NCBI GenBank assembly: GCA_029212365.1
Contig: JARGOC010000004.1
Location: 62,001-126,000, forward strand
Length of the DNA stretch: 64,000 bases
Direction of reading: 5' to 3'
Source: Roseovarius sp.
Lineage (GTDB): Bacteria > Pseudomonadota > Alphaproteobacteria > Rhodobacterales > Rhodobacteraceae
The stretch's first letter is position 1, and every line of letters starts with the position of its first letter. The position numbers and the translations under genes are program-made. Positions 56,466 through 64,000 of this stretch are shown here, in pieces. Below the pieces are notes generated by a model. The model was not told the origin of the DNA. It made no database searches and saw only the letters and a list, made by a program, of their open reading frames with translations.

Positions 56466-58118
56466 ATGCCCATGTCCAATGCCCACCGCCTGCATCCGAT
56501 TGCCCAAACCGCCCTGTCGGATATGCACTCGGGCCGGATCACCCGGCGCGATTTTCTGACGCGGGCCACGGCCATGGGGATGAGTGCGACAGCCCTTGGT
56601 CAGGTCCTTGGGGCACAGCCTGCCCATGCGCAATCCATCCCTCAACAAGGCGGCACCCTGCGCATTCAGCAAAGCGTCAAAGCCATGAAAGACCCACGCA
56701 GTTACGACTGGAGCGAGTTGGGCAATCAGACCCGTGGTTTTTTGGAGTATCTGGTTGAATATCAACGTGATGGCACCCTTACCGGCCTGTTGCTAAACAG
56801 CTGGAGCGTGACAGAGGATGCCAAGGTGTACACGCTCAATCTGCGACAGGGTGTGACCTGGAACAATGGTGATACGTTCACCTCGGCTGATGTGGCGCAT
56901 AATTTTGCCCGCTGGTGTGACGGGGCCGCTGTCGGCAATTCCATGGCCTCTCGCTTTGGCGCCTTGATGGCCGAAGGTCAGCTGCGCCCGGATGCAATAC
57001 GCATTGTGGATGATCATACTCTCACGCTGAACCTCAGCCAGCCAGACATAACCATCATGGCCAGCCTGTCGGATTATCCGGCCGCCGTCATGCACTCGTC
57101 TTATGACGGCGGTGATCCTTTCTACTTTGGCATTGGCACCGGCCCTTTCCGCCCGGTTGAATTGGCCATCGCTGAAAAATGTGTGTTGGAGCGCAACACC
57201 GATCACAACTGGTGGGGGAGTGACGTGTTTGGCGGGCCCTATTTGGACCGGGTGGAATTTATAGATGTCGGAACTGATCCGTCCTCTTGGGTGGCTGCGG
57301 CCAATGGGGGTGAAATTGACCTGCTCTATGAAATCGTCGGCGATTTTGTGGATGTCATGGATAGCCTCGGCTGGGTGTCTTCTGAGGTGGAAACCGCCGC
57401 CACCATGGTGATCCGTACCAATCAACAAGCCGAGATTGAGGGGGTCAAACCCTATGCAGATGCATCCGTGCGTCGGGCATTGGCCTTGGCGGTGCACAAC
57501 GGCATCTGCCTTGAGCTGGGCTATGGCGGGCGTGGCAGCGTGGCGGCCAATCATCATGTCAGCCCAATGCATCCGGCCTACGTCGACATTGGCCCGCCAA
57601 TTTATGACCCCATACAGGCCCACACCGATTTGGAAGCCGCCGGTTTATTGGAGTATGAACATAACCTGATTACCGTTGATGATGAATGGCAGCGCAACAC
57701 CGGCGATGCCGTGGCCGCGCAGCTGCGCGATGCCGGTTTGAACGTGCGCCGCACAATTCTGCCTGGAGCCACCTTTTGGCAAAACTGGCAGGACTATCCA
57801 TTTTCCGCCACGCAATGGAATCACCGCCCCCTAGAGGTACAGGCCCTATCCCTGGCCTATCGCAGCGGGGCGGAGTGGAATGAAACAGGCTATGCCAATC
57901 CTGAATTTGACGCATTGCTGGATCGCGCCATGGCAATTCCTGACGCCCAAACACGCCGTCCGATCATGCAGCAAATCGAAGTCATGTTGCGCGACGATGG
58001 CGTGATCATTCAGCCCTATTGGCGCAAGCTTTACAACCACCACAACGGCACGTTGATGAACGCCGAAAAACATCCATCACACGAAATTCATCTTTATAAG
58101 ATCGGATTTTCGGCCTGA
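56466..58118 (+). CDS. ABC transporter periplasmic substrate-binding protein, family 5 (peptide/nickel/opine type)
   Basis: This 550-residue protein has a twin-arginine signal (GRITRRDFLTRATAMG, hydrophobic core, cleavage near AHAQ) after a longer-than-usual n-region of about 25 residues. The mature part fits the SBP_bac_5 fold (LNLRQGVTWNNGDTFTSADVAHNFARW, YANPEFDALLDRA). The ligand may be a peptide, opine or similar compound. No permease or ATPase genes follow, so it is an orphan binding protein, or works with a transporter elsewhere. The upstream AraC regulator may control it. Confidence 0.93.
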   Translation: MPMSNAHRLHPIAQTALSDMHSGRITRRDFLTRATAMGMSATALGQVLGAQPAHAQSIPQQGGTLRIQQSVKAMKDPRSYDWSELGNQTRGFLEYLVEYQRDGTLTGLLLNSWSVTEDAKVYTLNLRQGVTWNNGDTFTSADVAHNFARWCDGAAVGNSMASRFGALMAEGQLRPDAIRIVDDHTLTLNLSQPDITIMASLSDYPAAVMHSSYDGGDPFYFGIGTGPFRPVELAIAEKCVLERNTDHNWWGSDVFGGPYLDRVEFIDVGTDPSSWVAAANGGEIDLLYEIVGDFVDVMDSLGWVSSEVETAATMVIRTNQQAEIEGVKPYADASVRRALALAVHNGICLELGYGGRGSVAANHHVSPMHPAYVDIGPPIYDPIQAHTDLEAAGLLEYEHNLITVDDEWQRNTGDAVAAQLRDAGLNVRRTILPGATFWQNWQDYPFSATQWNHRPLEVQALSLAYRSGAEWNETGYANPEFDALLDRAMAIPDAQTRRPIMQQIEVMLRDDGVIIQPYWRKLYNHHNGTLMNAEKHPSHEIHLYKIGFSA

Positions 58119-58121
58119 GGC

Positions 58122-58721
58122 TCAGCTGCCCCAGATGACCCGCACATAGTTGCGGGTTTCTTTGTACGGGGGCACGCCACCGTATTTTTGCACCGCTCCG
58201 GGGCCGGCATTATAGGCCGCAAGCGCCAGCCGCCAAGACCCGAATGTGCGATATTGCTGCGCCAGATAGCGCGCGCCACCATCCAGGTTTTGGTAAGGAT
58301 CATAAGCGTTTACACGCAAAGTCGCCGCGGTTCCCGGCATCAGCTGTGCCAGCCCGATGGCCCCGGCGTGGGATCGTGCGTTTGGTTTCCAGCCGCTTTC
58401 CTGCTGGACAAGGCGCAAAAACAGATCTTCAGGCACACTGTAGCGTCGCGCGGCATCGCGTGCCATGTGCACATACTGCCCGCGATATTTTCCGGTATAG
58501 CTTTTGGTGGATGCGCCACCATCACCCCATTTGGTCGGCGTATTGACCTTACTGGGCTTGAGGCGAACCGAGCTTTTGTATTGCTGACTGGCCCGACTAT
58601 CGAGCACTTTGGTTTGCGATCTGAACATTTTGTTGCGGCTCTTGGACGAAAAAATATCCGCCGCCGCCGGTACTGGCATCGCCAATCCCAAAGCCACAGT
58701 TGCTACCCAAAAAATCTTCAT
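58122..58721 (-). CDS. Lytic transglycosylase, SLT family 1
   Basis: This 199-residue exported protein has a signal peptide (about residues 1-21, ending PAAAD) and a C-terminal lysozyme-like SLT domain with the catalytic E108 in [13 protein letters not shown], followed by [13 protein letters not shown] and [15 protein letters not shown]. It cleaves peptidoglycan; the middle region is a low-complexity basic linker. I chose the ATG at 58721 for a clean signal peptide; the frame extends to 58838. It is convergent with the binding-protein gene, 3 bases apart. Confidence 0.93.
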   Translation of the reverse strand: MKIFWVATVALGLAMPVPAAADIFSSKSRNKMFRSQTKVLDSRASQQYKSSVRLKPSKVNTPTKWGDGGASTKSYTGKYRGQYVHMARDAARRYSVPEDLFLRLVQQESGWKPNARSHAGAIGLAQLMPGTAATLRVNAYDPYQNLDGGARYLAQQYRTFGSWRLALAAYNAGPGAVQKYGGVPPYKETRNYVRVIWGS

Positions 58722-58910
58722 TACTGGCACCTGCCCCCAATCGCAGTTTGCGCGAATATAGCCACATCCAGCGGAATTTCCAGAACCAACCACAAGATCG
58801 GCGTGATCGTGCAATCTGACAGAAATTTTTGCCAACAAATTTAGCTCTTATTAACCGCTCTTGTGTGGTGTAACCAGAGACGGGTAAAAATGAATCAACA
58901 GGAGGGCTCG

Positions 58911-59399
58911 ATGGCCGGTTCCGTAAACAAGGTAATTTTGATCGGCAATCTGGGCCGCGACCCGGAAGTGCGTACTTTTCAGAATGGTGGCAAGGTTTGC
59001 AATCTGCGCATTGCCACATCCGAGACCTGGAAAGACAAAAACACCGGCGAGCGACGTGAACGCACGGAATGGCATTCGGTCGCCATCTTCTCAGAGCCGC
59101 TGGCCCGCATTGCCGAGCAATATCTGAAAAAGGGTTCCAAGGTTTATCTTGAAGGCCAGCTGGAAACCCGCAAATGGCAGGACCAGTCCGGCCAGGATAA
59201 ATACTCCACCGAAGTGGTGCTGCGCCCCTATACCTCGACGCTGACCATGCTGGATGGCCGCAACGATGGCGGAAGCGGTGGAGGCGGCGGTGGATATGGC
59301 GGAGGCCAGTCTGGCGGCGGGTATGACGAACGCGATTCCGGTGGATCACCCCAACAAAACACGCCACCGCGTGACATGGATGACGAAATCCCGTTCTGA
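58911..59399 (+). CDS. ssb: Single-stranded DNA-binding protein
   Basis: This 162-residue protein has an OB-fold (1-110; [20 protein letters not shown], then [19 protein letters not shown]), a glycine-rich disordered linker (about 117-140), and the acidic C-terminal tip DMDDEIPF that recruits repair proteins. GGAGG lies before the ATG at 58911. It has its own terminator. The divergent promoter region with the transglycosylase gene is about 190 bases. Confidence 0.97.
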   Translation: MAGSVNKVILIGNLGRDPEVRTFQNGGKVCNLRIATSETWKDKNTGERRERTEWHSVAIFSEPLARIAEQYLKKGSKVYLEGQLETRKWQDQSGQDKYSTEVVLRPYTSTLTMLDGRNDGGSGGGGGGYGGGQSGGGYDERDSGGSPQQNTPPRDMDDEIPF

Positions 59400-59422
59400 T
59401 CCCATATACATCGCAACGAAAG

Positions 59423-59446
59423 CCGCCCCTCGGGGCGGTTTTTTTT
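59423..59446 (+). terminator. Terminator after ssb
   Basis: CCGCCCC (59423-59429) pairs with GGGGCGG (59432-59438), and eight T follow (59439-59446). Confidence 0.9.
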
Positions 59447-59501
59447 GTGTTAAATTGTTCGGATTAACCAGGTTTTAGAGATTAGGGCGGCTAATCAAGG
59501 G

Positions 59502-60434
59502 ATGAAAATCGCGCCTGCCACACATGCCGCCCCCCTGCCCGGCCGCCCTGCGCTGCAACAACACCCGCATTATGGCGCTGCAATTAGGCAGCTTGGTGGG
59601 CAGACGCAGGCGTTTGACATCACCGATGTGAACCACACGGTGGCGCGTGTTCAGGTGATCGCGCGCAAACTCGGCCCTCTCAAACTGGCTTGGGTGCCAC
59701 GCGGGCCGCTTTGGACACCCAATGTGACAGAAGCCCAAAAGCAAACCGCGATTGAGCTATTGGCGCGCTCTATTCCTCGCCCCACTGTGCGCCTGATGAC
59801 GCCTGACACAGTTGAAGACGCCGCGATGTTGCGCCAGTTTCAGCACCGCGAACTGACGGCAGGACAGCAATTTGCCCGTCTGGACCTGACCAAACCCAAA
59901 CCCGAACGTATGGCATCGCAACATGGAAAGTGGCGCAATCGGTTACGCCATGCGCAAAATGCAAATGTGACGTACCAATGCCGCCCGTTTAAACCCGCGA
60001 CTGATCAACCGCTGCTCGACCTTGAACTGCAGCAACGGCGCGCCCTTAGATACAAGTCCCTCCCTGCGGGTTTTGTTCACGCCTGGGCCATGGCAAACAA
60101 AAAGGCGGCTCAGCTTTTTCTGGCCAATGACCGTGATGGCCCGATTGGCTTTGTGCTGTTGCTGATCCACGCCCCCACGGCCACCTATCATATAGGGTGG
60201 AGCAATGAACGTGGTCGTGCTCTGTCATGTCACAACCTTTTGCTGTGGAATGCCTCAAACTGGCTGGCCAGGCGCGGCATCAAAGAGCTGGACCTGGGGT
60301 TGATTGACCCCGAAGAGACACCAGGGCTCACCAGGTTCAAGCTGGGGATCGGGGCGCAGGCCCACAAAACAGGCCCTACCATGCTGGCATTGCCGCGATT
60401 GCACCTGCCCAAATTCCGGAACCGCGCAGCGTAA
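59502..60434 (+). CDS. GNAT/FemAB-like acyltransferase family protein
   Basis: This 310-residue protein has two mixed alpha-beta halves. The second (about 140-300) carries the FemAB/BioF2-like acetyltransferase pattern, KWRNRLRHAQNA and later GPIGFVLLLIHAPTATYHIGWSN with HNLLLWNASNWLARRGIKELDLG. Such proteins transfer amino acids or acyl groups to lipids, peptidoglycan or polysaccharide; the substrate is unknown. It begins at ATG 59502 and precedes typA by 83 bases on the same strand. Confidence 0.8.
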   Translation: MKIAPATHAAPLPGRPALQQHPHYGAAIRQLGGQTQAFDITDVNHTVARVQVIARKLGPLKLAWVPRGPLWTPNVTEAQKQTAIELLARSIPRPTVRLMTPDTVEDAAMLRQFQHRELTAGQQFARLDLTKPKPERMASQHGKWRNRLRHAQNANVTYQCRPFKPATDQPLLDLELQQRRALRYKSLPAGFVHAWAMANKKAAQLFLANDRDGPIGFVLLLIHAPTATYHIGWSNERGRALSCHNLLLWNASNWLARRGIKELDLGLIDPEETPGLTRFKLGIGAQAHKTGPTMLALPRLHLPKFRNRAA

Positions 60435-60517
60435 CACCCACACTTGGGCGTGATTGCCTCTGGCCTTTTGACACAAGGGCGTATAGGGCGCGTGCGAGTA
60501 GCCAAGGAATACCGAAA

Positions 60518-62338
60518 ATGGACCTGCGAAATATCGCGATTATCGCCCACGTTGACCATGGGAAAACCACACTTGTTGACGAATTGCTAAAGCAATCCGG
60601 AGCATTTCGTGAAAACCAAGCCGTGTCCGAACGGGCAATGGACAGCAACGATCTGGAGCGCGAGCGCGGGATCACAATTTTTGCCAAACCCACCTCGGTT
60701 GAGTGGAAGGGCACACGGATCAATATCGTAGACACCCCCGGCCACGCCGATTTCGGTGGCGAGGTGGAACGCATCCTGTCCATGGTTGATGGCGTTGTGT
60801 TGCTGGTTGACGCTGCCGAAGGCCCGATGCCGCAAACCAAATTCGTGACCTCCAAGGCGTTGGCGTTGGGCTTGCGCCCGATCGTGGTGCTGAACAAAGT
60901 TGATAAACCCGACGCCGAACCAGACCGTGCTCTGGATGAGTGTTTTGATCTGTTCGCCAATCTCGGGGCCACTGACGATCAGCTGGATTTCCCGCATATG
61001 TATGCCTCGGGCCGTTCAGGCTGGGCCGATCATGAACTGGATGGACCGCGCAAAGACCTCAGCGCGATGTTTGATCTGATCGTCAATCACGTCCCCGCTC
61101 CCAAGCAAATCAATCGCCAAAGCGAAGATTTCCGCATGTTGGCCACGACTTTGGGGGCGGATCCCTTTGTGGGCCGCCTGCTGACAGGGCGTGTTGAATC
61201 CGGCACTCTCAAAGTGGGCGCCACCGTGCAAGCCCTTAGCCGTGTCGGCCAAAAGATTGAGCAGTTTCGCATCACCCGCATTCAGGCCTTTCGCGGCCTT
61301 GGCACCCAAGACATCGAAGAAGCCCAAGCCGGCGACATTGTCAGCCTCGCGGGCATGACCAAGGCCACTGTGGCTGATACGATCTGCGCGCTCGCCGTGG
61401 ATACCCCCCTAGAAGCACAACCGATTGATCCCCCCACCATCACCGTGACCTTTGGCATCAATGACAGCCCCCTCGCGGGCCGAGAAGGCAAGAAAGTGCA
61501 ATCTCGCGTCATCCGCGAACGCCTGCACAAAGAAGCCGAATCCAACGTTGCCATCAAAATCTCTGACACACCCGGCGGCGAAGCCTTTGAAGTGGCGGGG
61601 CGCGGCGAATTGCAGATGGGCGTTCTGATTGAAAACATGCGCCGTGAGGGTTTTGAACTGTCCATTTCGCGCCCCCAGGTTCTGCTGCGCGAGGAAGACG
61701 GCAAAAAGATGGAACCCATCGAAGAAGTCACCATCGACGTTGATGATGATTACTCCGGCGCTGTCATCGAAAAAATCACCGGCCCCCGCAAGGGTGAGCT
61801 GGTCGAGATGAAACCAGCGGGGGTTGGCAAAACCCGCATTATCGCACATGTACCATCGCGTGGCCTGATTGGGTATCATGGTGAATTTCTGACCGACACA
61901 CGCGGGACTGGTGTTTTGAACCGCGTGTTCCACGGCTGGGCCCCACATAAAGGATCAATCCCCGGACGTCGGGCCGGCGTGCTGATCTCAATGGAAAACG
62001 GCGAGGCCGTGGCCTATGCCCTGTGGAACCTTGAAGATCGCGGTAAAATGTTCATCAAGCCGCAGGAAAAAATTTATACCGGCATGATAATTGGCGAACA
62101 TAGCCGCGAAAATGATCTGGAAGTGAACCCGTTGAAGGGCAAAAAACTGACCAACGTTCGGGCGTCGGGCACTGATGAGGCAGTGCGCTTGACCACACCT
62201 GTGATCATGACGTTGGAGCAGGCCATTGCCTATGTGGATGATGACGAATTGGTTGAAGTGACACCCAATTCAATCCGCCTGCGCAAGCGGTATCTGGACC
62301 CGCACGAACGCAAGCGGAAATCCAAATCTATTTCCTGA
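60518..62338 (+). CDS. typA: Translational GTPase TypA/BipA
   Basis: This 606-residue EF-G-like GTPase assists 50S assembly and stress or cold adaptation. G1 is [17 protein letters not shown]3 is [16 protein letters not shown]4 is [13 protein letters not shown]. Domains II, III, V and the BipA-specific C-terminal domain (ending [18 protein letters not shown]) follow. AAGGAAT precedes the ATG at 60518. A hairpin after the stop may end transcription from both sides. Confidence 0.97.
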   Translation: MDLRNIAIIAHVDHGKTTLVDELLKQSGAFRENQAVSERAMDSNDLERERGITIFAKPTSVEWKGTRINIVDTPGHADFGGEVERILSMVDGVVLLVDAAEGPMPQTKFVTSKALALGLRPIVVLNKVDKPDAEPDRALDECFDLFANLGATDDQLDFPHMYASGRSGWADHELDGPRKDLSAMFDLIVNHVPAPKQINRQSEDFRMLATTLGADPFVGRLLTGRVESGTLKVGATVQALSRVGQKIEQFRITRIQAFRGLGTQDIEEAQAGDIVSLAGMTKATVADTICALAVDTPLEAQPIDPPTITVTFGINDSPLAGREGKKVQSRVIRERLHKEAESNVAIKISDTPGGEAFEVAGRGELQMGVLIENMRREGFELSISRPQVLLREEDGKKMEPIEEVTIDVDDDYSGAVIEKITGPRKGELVEMKPAGVGKTRIIAHVPSRGLIGYHGEFLTDTRGTGVLNRVFHGWAPHKGSIPGRRAGVLISMENGEAVAYALWNLEDRGKMFIKPQEKIYTGMIIGEHSRENDLEVNPLKGKKLTNVRASGTDEAVRLTTPVIMTLEQAIAYVDDDELVEVTPNSIRLRKRYLDPHERKRKSKSIS

Positions 62339-62350
62339 TCAATAAGTTAG

Positions 62351-62371
62351 CCAGCGAAGTTTATTCGCTGG
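62351..62371. terminator. Hairpin between convergent typA and DUF1330 genes
   Basis: CCAGCGAA (62351-62358), 5-base loop, TTCGCTGG (62364-62371), followed by TTT on the plus strand. It overlaps the DUF1330 stop codon. The T-run is short, so it is a modest terminator. Confidence 0.55.
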
Positions 62372-62648
62372 TTTCCACCACCAACAGTTCGCGCTCAGCG
62401 GCTCCTCGTGCGTGATCAAGCGCCTCTTGATACTCGGGCGAGTGATAGCAAGCCTCCGCCGCCTCAAGACTTGGGAACTTTGCCACCACATTGCGCGGCC
62501 TATCTGTGCCTTCCAATTGCACATAGCGGCCCGCACGGGCGATGAAATACCCCCCGTGCTTTTTAATCGCGGGGCCGGCCAGTTTGGCGTATTTACTATA
62601 GGCGTCTTCGTCCGTCACGCTAACATGCGCAATCCAAAGTGCGGGCAT
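62361..62648 (-). CDS. DUF1330 family protein
   Basis: This 95-residue protein has the DUF1330 ferredoxin-like pattern: ALWIAHVSVTDEDAYSKYA at the start, GGYFIARAGRYVQLEG, then SLEAAEACYHSPEYQEALDHA near the end. The family's function is not established; the fold is like small antibiotic-monooxygenase-like dimers. Its ATG is 3 bases from the alaS stop, so it is probably co-transcribed with alaS. Confidence 0.9.
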   Translation of the reverse strand: MPALWIAHVSVTDEDAYSKYAKLAGPAIKKHGGYFIARAGRYVQLEGTDRPRNVVAKFPSLEAAEACYHSPEYQEALDHARGAAERELLVVETSE

Positions 62649-62651
62649 AAT

Positions 62652-64000
62652 TTATCCTTTCAAAACGGTTTCAGCAGCGGCGATCGCGGCATCGGAGTTT
62701 GCAGCACTCTTGCCACCGCCCTGCGCCATATCGGGGCGGCCACCGCCGCCTTTGCCACCCAATTCAGCCACAGCTGCGCGCAAGATATCCACGGCCGATA
62801 CCTTATCGGTCAGATCCTTCGTCACGCCTGCGGCCACGGCCGCTTTGCCGTCGGTGTCCGCAATCAACAGAACCGCGCCTGATCCCAGGTTGGTTTTATG
62901 CTCGTCAATCAGTGGCGGCAGGTCCCTACCCGACACACCCGACAAAACCTGTGCGATGAATTTGACACCATTCACCTCACGTACGTCCTGTGCTTCGCCC
63001 TGCCCGGCGCCGCCCGACATCGCCAGCTCTCGGCGCAATTGAGCCACTTCATTGCTGAGTGTTTTGCGTTCCCCCATCAGCGAGCGCAACCGCTCAACCA
63101 CGTCCTCAGGTCGTGCTTTCAGCTCTGACGCCAGATCAGACACACGCGCATCCTGTGCACTCAGATATGCAAAAGCTTCGGCACCGGTGAGTGCTTCAAT
63201 CCGGCGCACACCGGAACTTGAGGCACTTTCACTGACGATTGCAAACAACCCAATATCGCCCGTACGCCGCACATGGGTGCCGCCGCACAGCTCAATTGAA
63301 TAGGTCTGACGGTCCAGCCCCTTGTTTGATCCCTCATCAACGCCCATCGACACAACACGCACTTCATCGCCGTATTTTTCCCCAAACAGCGCCTGCGCCC
63401 CCAGATCACGCGCATCATCCGGCGTCATAATACGGGTTTCCACAGTCGAATTCTGACGGATAAAGGCATTCACCTCTGTATTCACCTGCGTCAGCTCTTT
63501 GGCGCTCATCGCTTTGGTGTGGCTAAAATCAAACCGCAAACGATCCTGAGCATTCAGCGACCCACGCTGCGCGACATGATCCCCAAAAGCGTTGCGCAGG
63601 GCTTCGTGCAGCAAATGCGTCGCCGAATGATTGGCGCGAATAGCGCTGCGGCGGGTATGATCTACTTGTAACTGGGCCGCGTCACCTTTGCTGATCTCAC
63701 CCGAGGTCACCTGAGCCAAATGGATGAATAACCCGGCAACTTTCTTGGTGTCCGTGATCTGCACCTCGGCTGTGCCCGTGGTGAACGTGCCTGTGTCACC
63801 TATCTGGCCGCCGGATTCGGCGTAAAACGGCGTTTGGTTCAGGATGATCTGAACCGTGTCACCCGCTTTGGCTGATGGAACCTCTGCCTCGTCGCGCACA
63901 AGGGCCATGATTTGCGCTTCGGCCACTTCAGTATCGTAGCCCAGAAAATCTGTCGTCCCGTGCTGATCGGCCAACTCAAACCAGATGGTGGCATCCGCCG
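62652..64000 (-). CDS. alaS: Alanyl-tRNA synthetase, C-terminal part (5' end outside window)
   Basis: The frame is open from the right edge of the window and gives about the last 449 residues. It covers the linker after the catalytic and tRNA-recognition domains, the editing domain with zinc ligands in [11 protein letters not shown] and [13 protein letters not shown], and the C-terminal C-Ala domain with [15 protein letters not shown]. AlaS charges tRNA(Ala) and removes mischarged Ser or Gly. The N-terminal half lies beyond position 64000. Confidence 0.96.
   Translation of the reverse strand, partial: ADATIWFELADQHGTTDFLGYDTEVAEAQIMALVRDEAEVPSAKAGDTVQIILNQTPFYAESGGQIGDTGTFTTGTAEVQITDTKKVAGLFIHLAQVTSGEISKGDAAQLQVDHTRRSAIRANHSATHLLHEALRNAFGDHVAQRGSLNAQDRLRFDFSHTKAMSAKELTQVNTEVNAFIRQNSTVETRIMTPDDARDLGAQALFGEKYGDEVRVVSMGVDEGSNKGLDRQTYSIELCGGTHVRRTGDIGLFAIVSESASSSGVRRIEALTGAEAFAYLSAQDARVSDLASELKARPEDVVERLRSLMGERKTLSNEVAQLRRELAMSGGAGQGEAQDVREVNGVKFIAQVLSGVSGRDLPPLIDEHKTNLGSGAVLLIADTDGKAAVAAGVTKDLTDKVSAVDILRAAVAELGGKGGGGRPDMAQGGGKSAANSDAAIAAAETVLKG

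Overview
The window looks like chromosomal DNA of an alphaproteobacterium of the order Rhodobacterales (Roseobacter group or a close relative). The basis is gene content and order: ctrA with a SciP-type gene beside it and ligA-recG behind it, a pyrH-frr-uppS-cdsA-dxr-rseP-bamA-skp-fabZ-lpxA-lpxI-lpxB envelope cluster, two TRAP transporters, a DUF1127 protein, PPK2, and an ilvI-ilvN pair behind a leader peptide. Most genes are GC-rich. One stretch (about 1.0-1.9 kb) is clearly AT-richer.

Layout. 1-3.9 kb: end of a TRAP large permease, an AT-rich insert with a very small matrixin-like zinc peptidase and a lipoprotein, an AbrB-family membrane protein and an SDR dehydrogenase. 4-10.4 kb: mltG and fabF (minus strand), DUF2852 and RDD membrane proteins, the Bpt aminoacyl-protein transferase, a winged-helix/alpha-beta-hydrolase fusion and a small conserved-type protein. 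10.4-15 kb: a complete TRAP operon (dctP-dctQ-dctM, minus strand). 15.2-18.9 kb: a VOC protein, a doubtful ORF, then a leader peptide with a branched-chain codon run and an attenuator in front of ilvI - unknown ORF - ilvN. 19-25.5 kb: universal stress protein, Rieske oxygenase, P-loop ATPase, metA, ppk2, a TetR regulator with a small membrane protein, and a CatB-like acetyltransferase. 25.6-35.3 kb: rplM-rpsI, a MocR regulator divergent from DUF1127, PaaI thioesterase, enoyl-CoA hydratase, di-haem peroxidase, trmFO, gluQ, hisI, a NifU/IscU-like scaffold, a candidate small RNA and a 40-residue membrane protein. 35.4-42.3 kb: recG, ligA, ctrA, sciP, mnmA. 42.4-54.4 kb: the lipid A / outer membrane / isoprenoid cluster. 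54.5-64 kb: miaA, an AraC regulator, an orphan peptide-type binding protein, a lytic transglycosylase, ssb, a GNAT/FemAB-like protein, typA, a DUF1330 protein and the C-terminal part of alaS.

How parts work together. The 42-54 kb genes are all read from the minus strand, mostly with 1-4 base overlaps. They cover UMP kinase, ribosome recycling, undecaprenyl and CDP-diglyceride synthesis, MEP-pathway isoprenoids, site-2 proteolysis, BAM assembly and lipid A synthesis; lpxD is absent from its usual place. ctrA and its likely inhibitor sciP lie head to tail, and both have TTAA-N7-TTAA-like boxes upstream. The ilv genes carry a readable attenuation system. No CRISPR array, insertion sequence, prophage, rRNA or tRNA gene was seen.

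The features most worth a second look are the ilv leader/attenuator, the AT-rich mini-peptidase/lipoprotein insert, a dispersed intergenic repeat found after four stop codons, a candidate small RNA with an anti-Shine-Dalgarno loop, and several unlisted small proteins (40-52 residues). Starts were checked by eye for ribosome binding sites. Several genes appear to use GTG or TTG.
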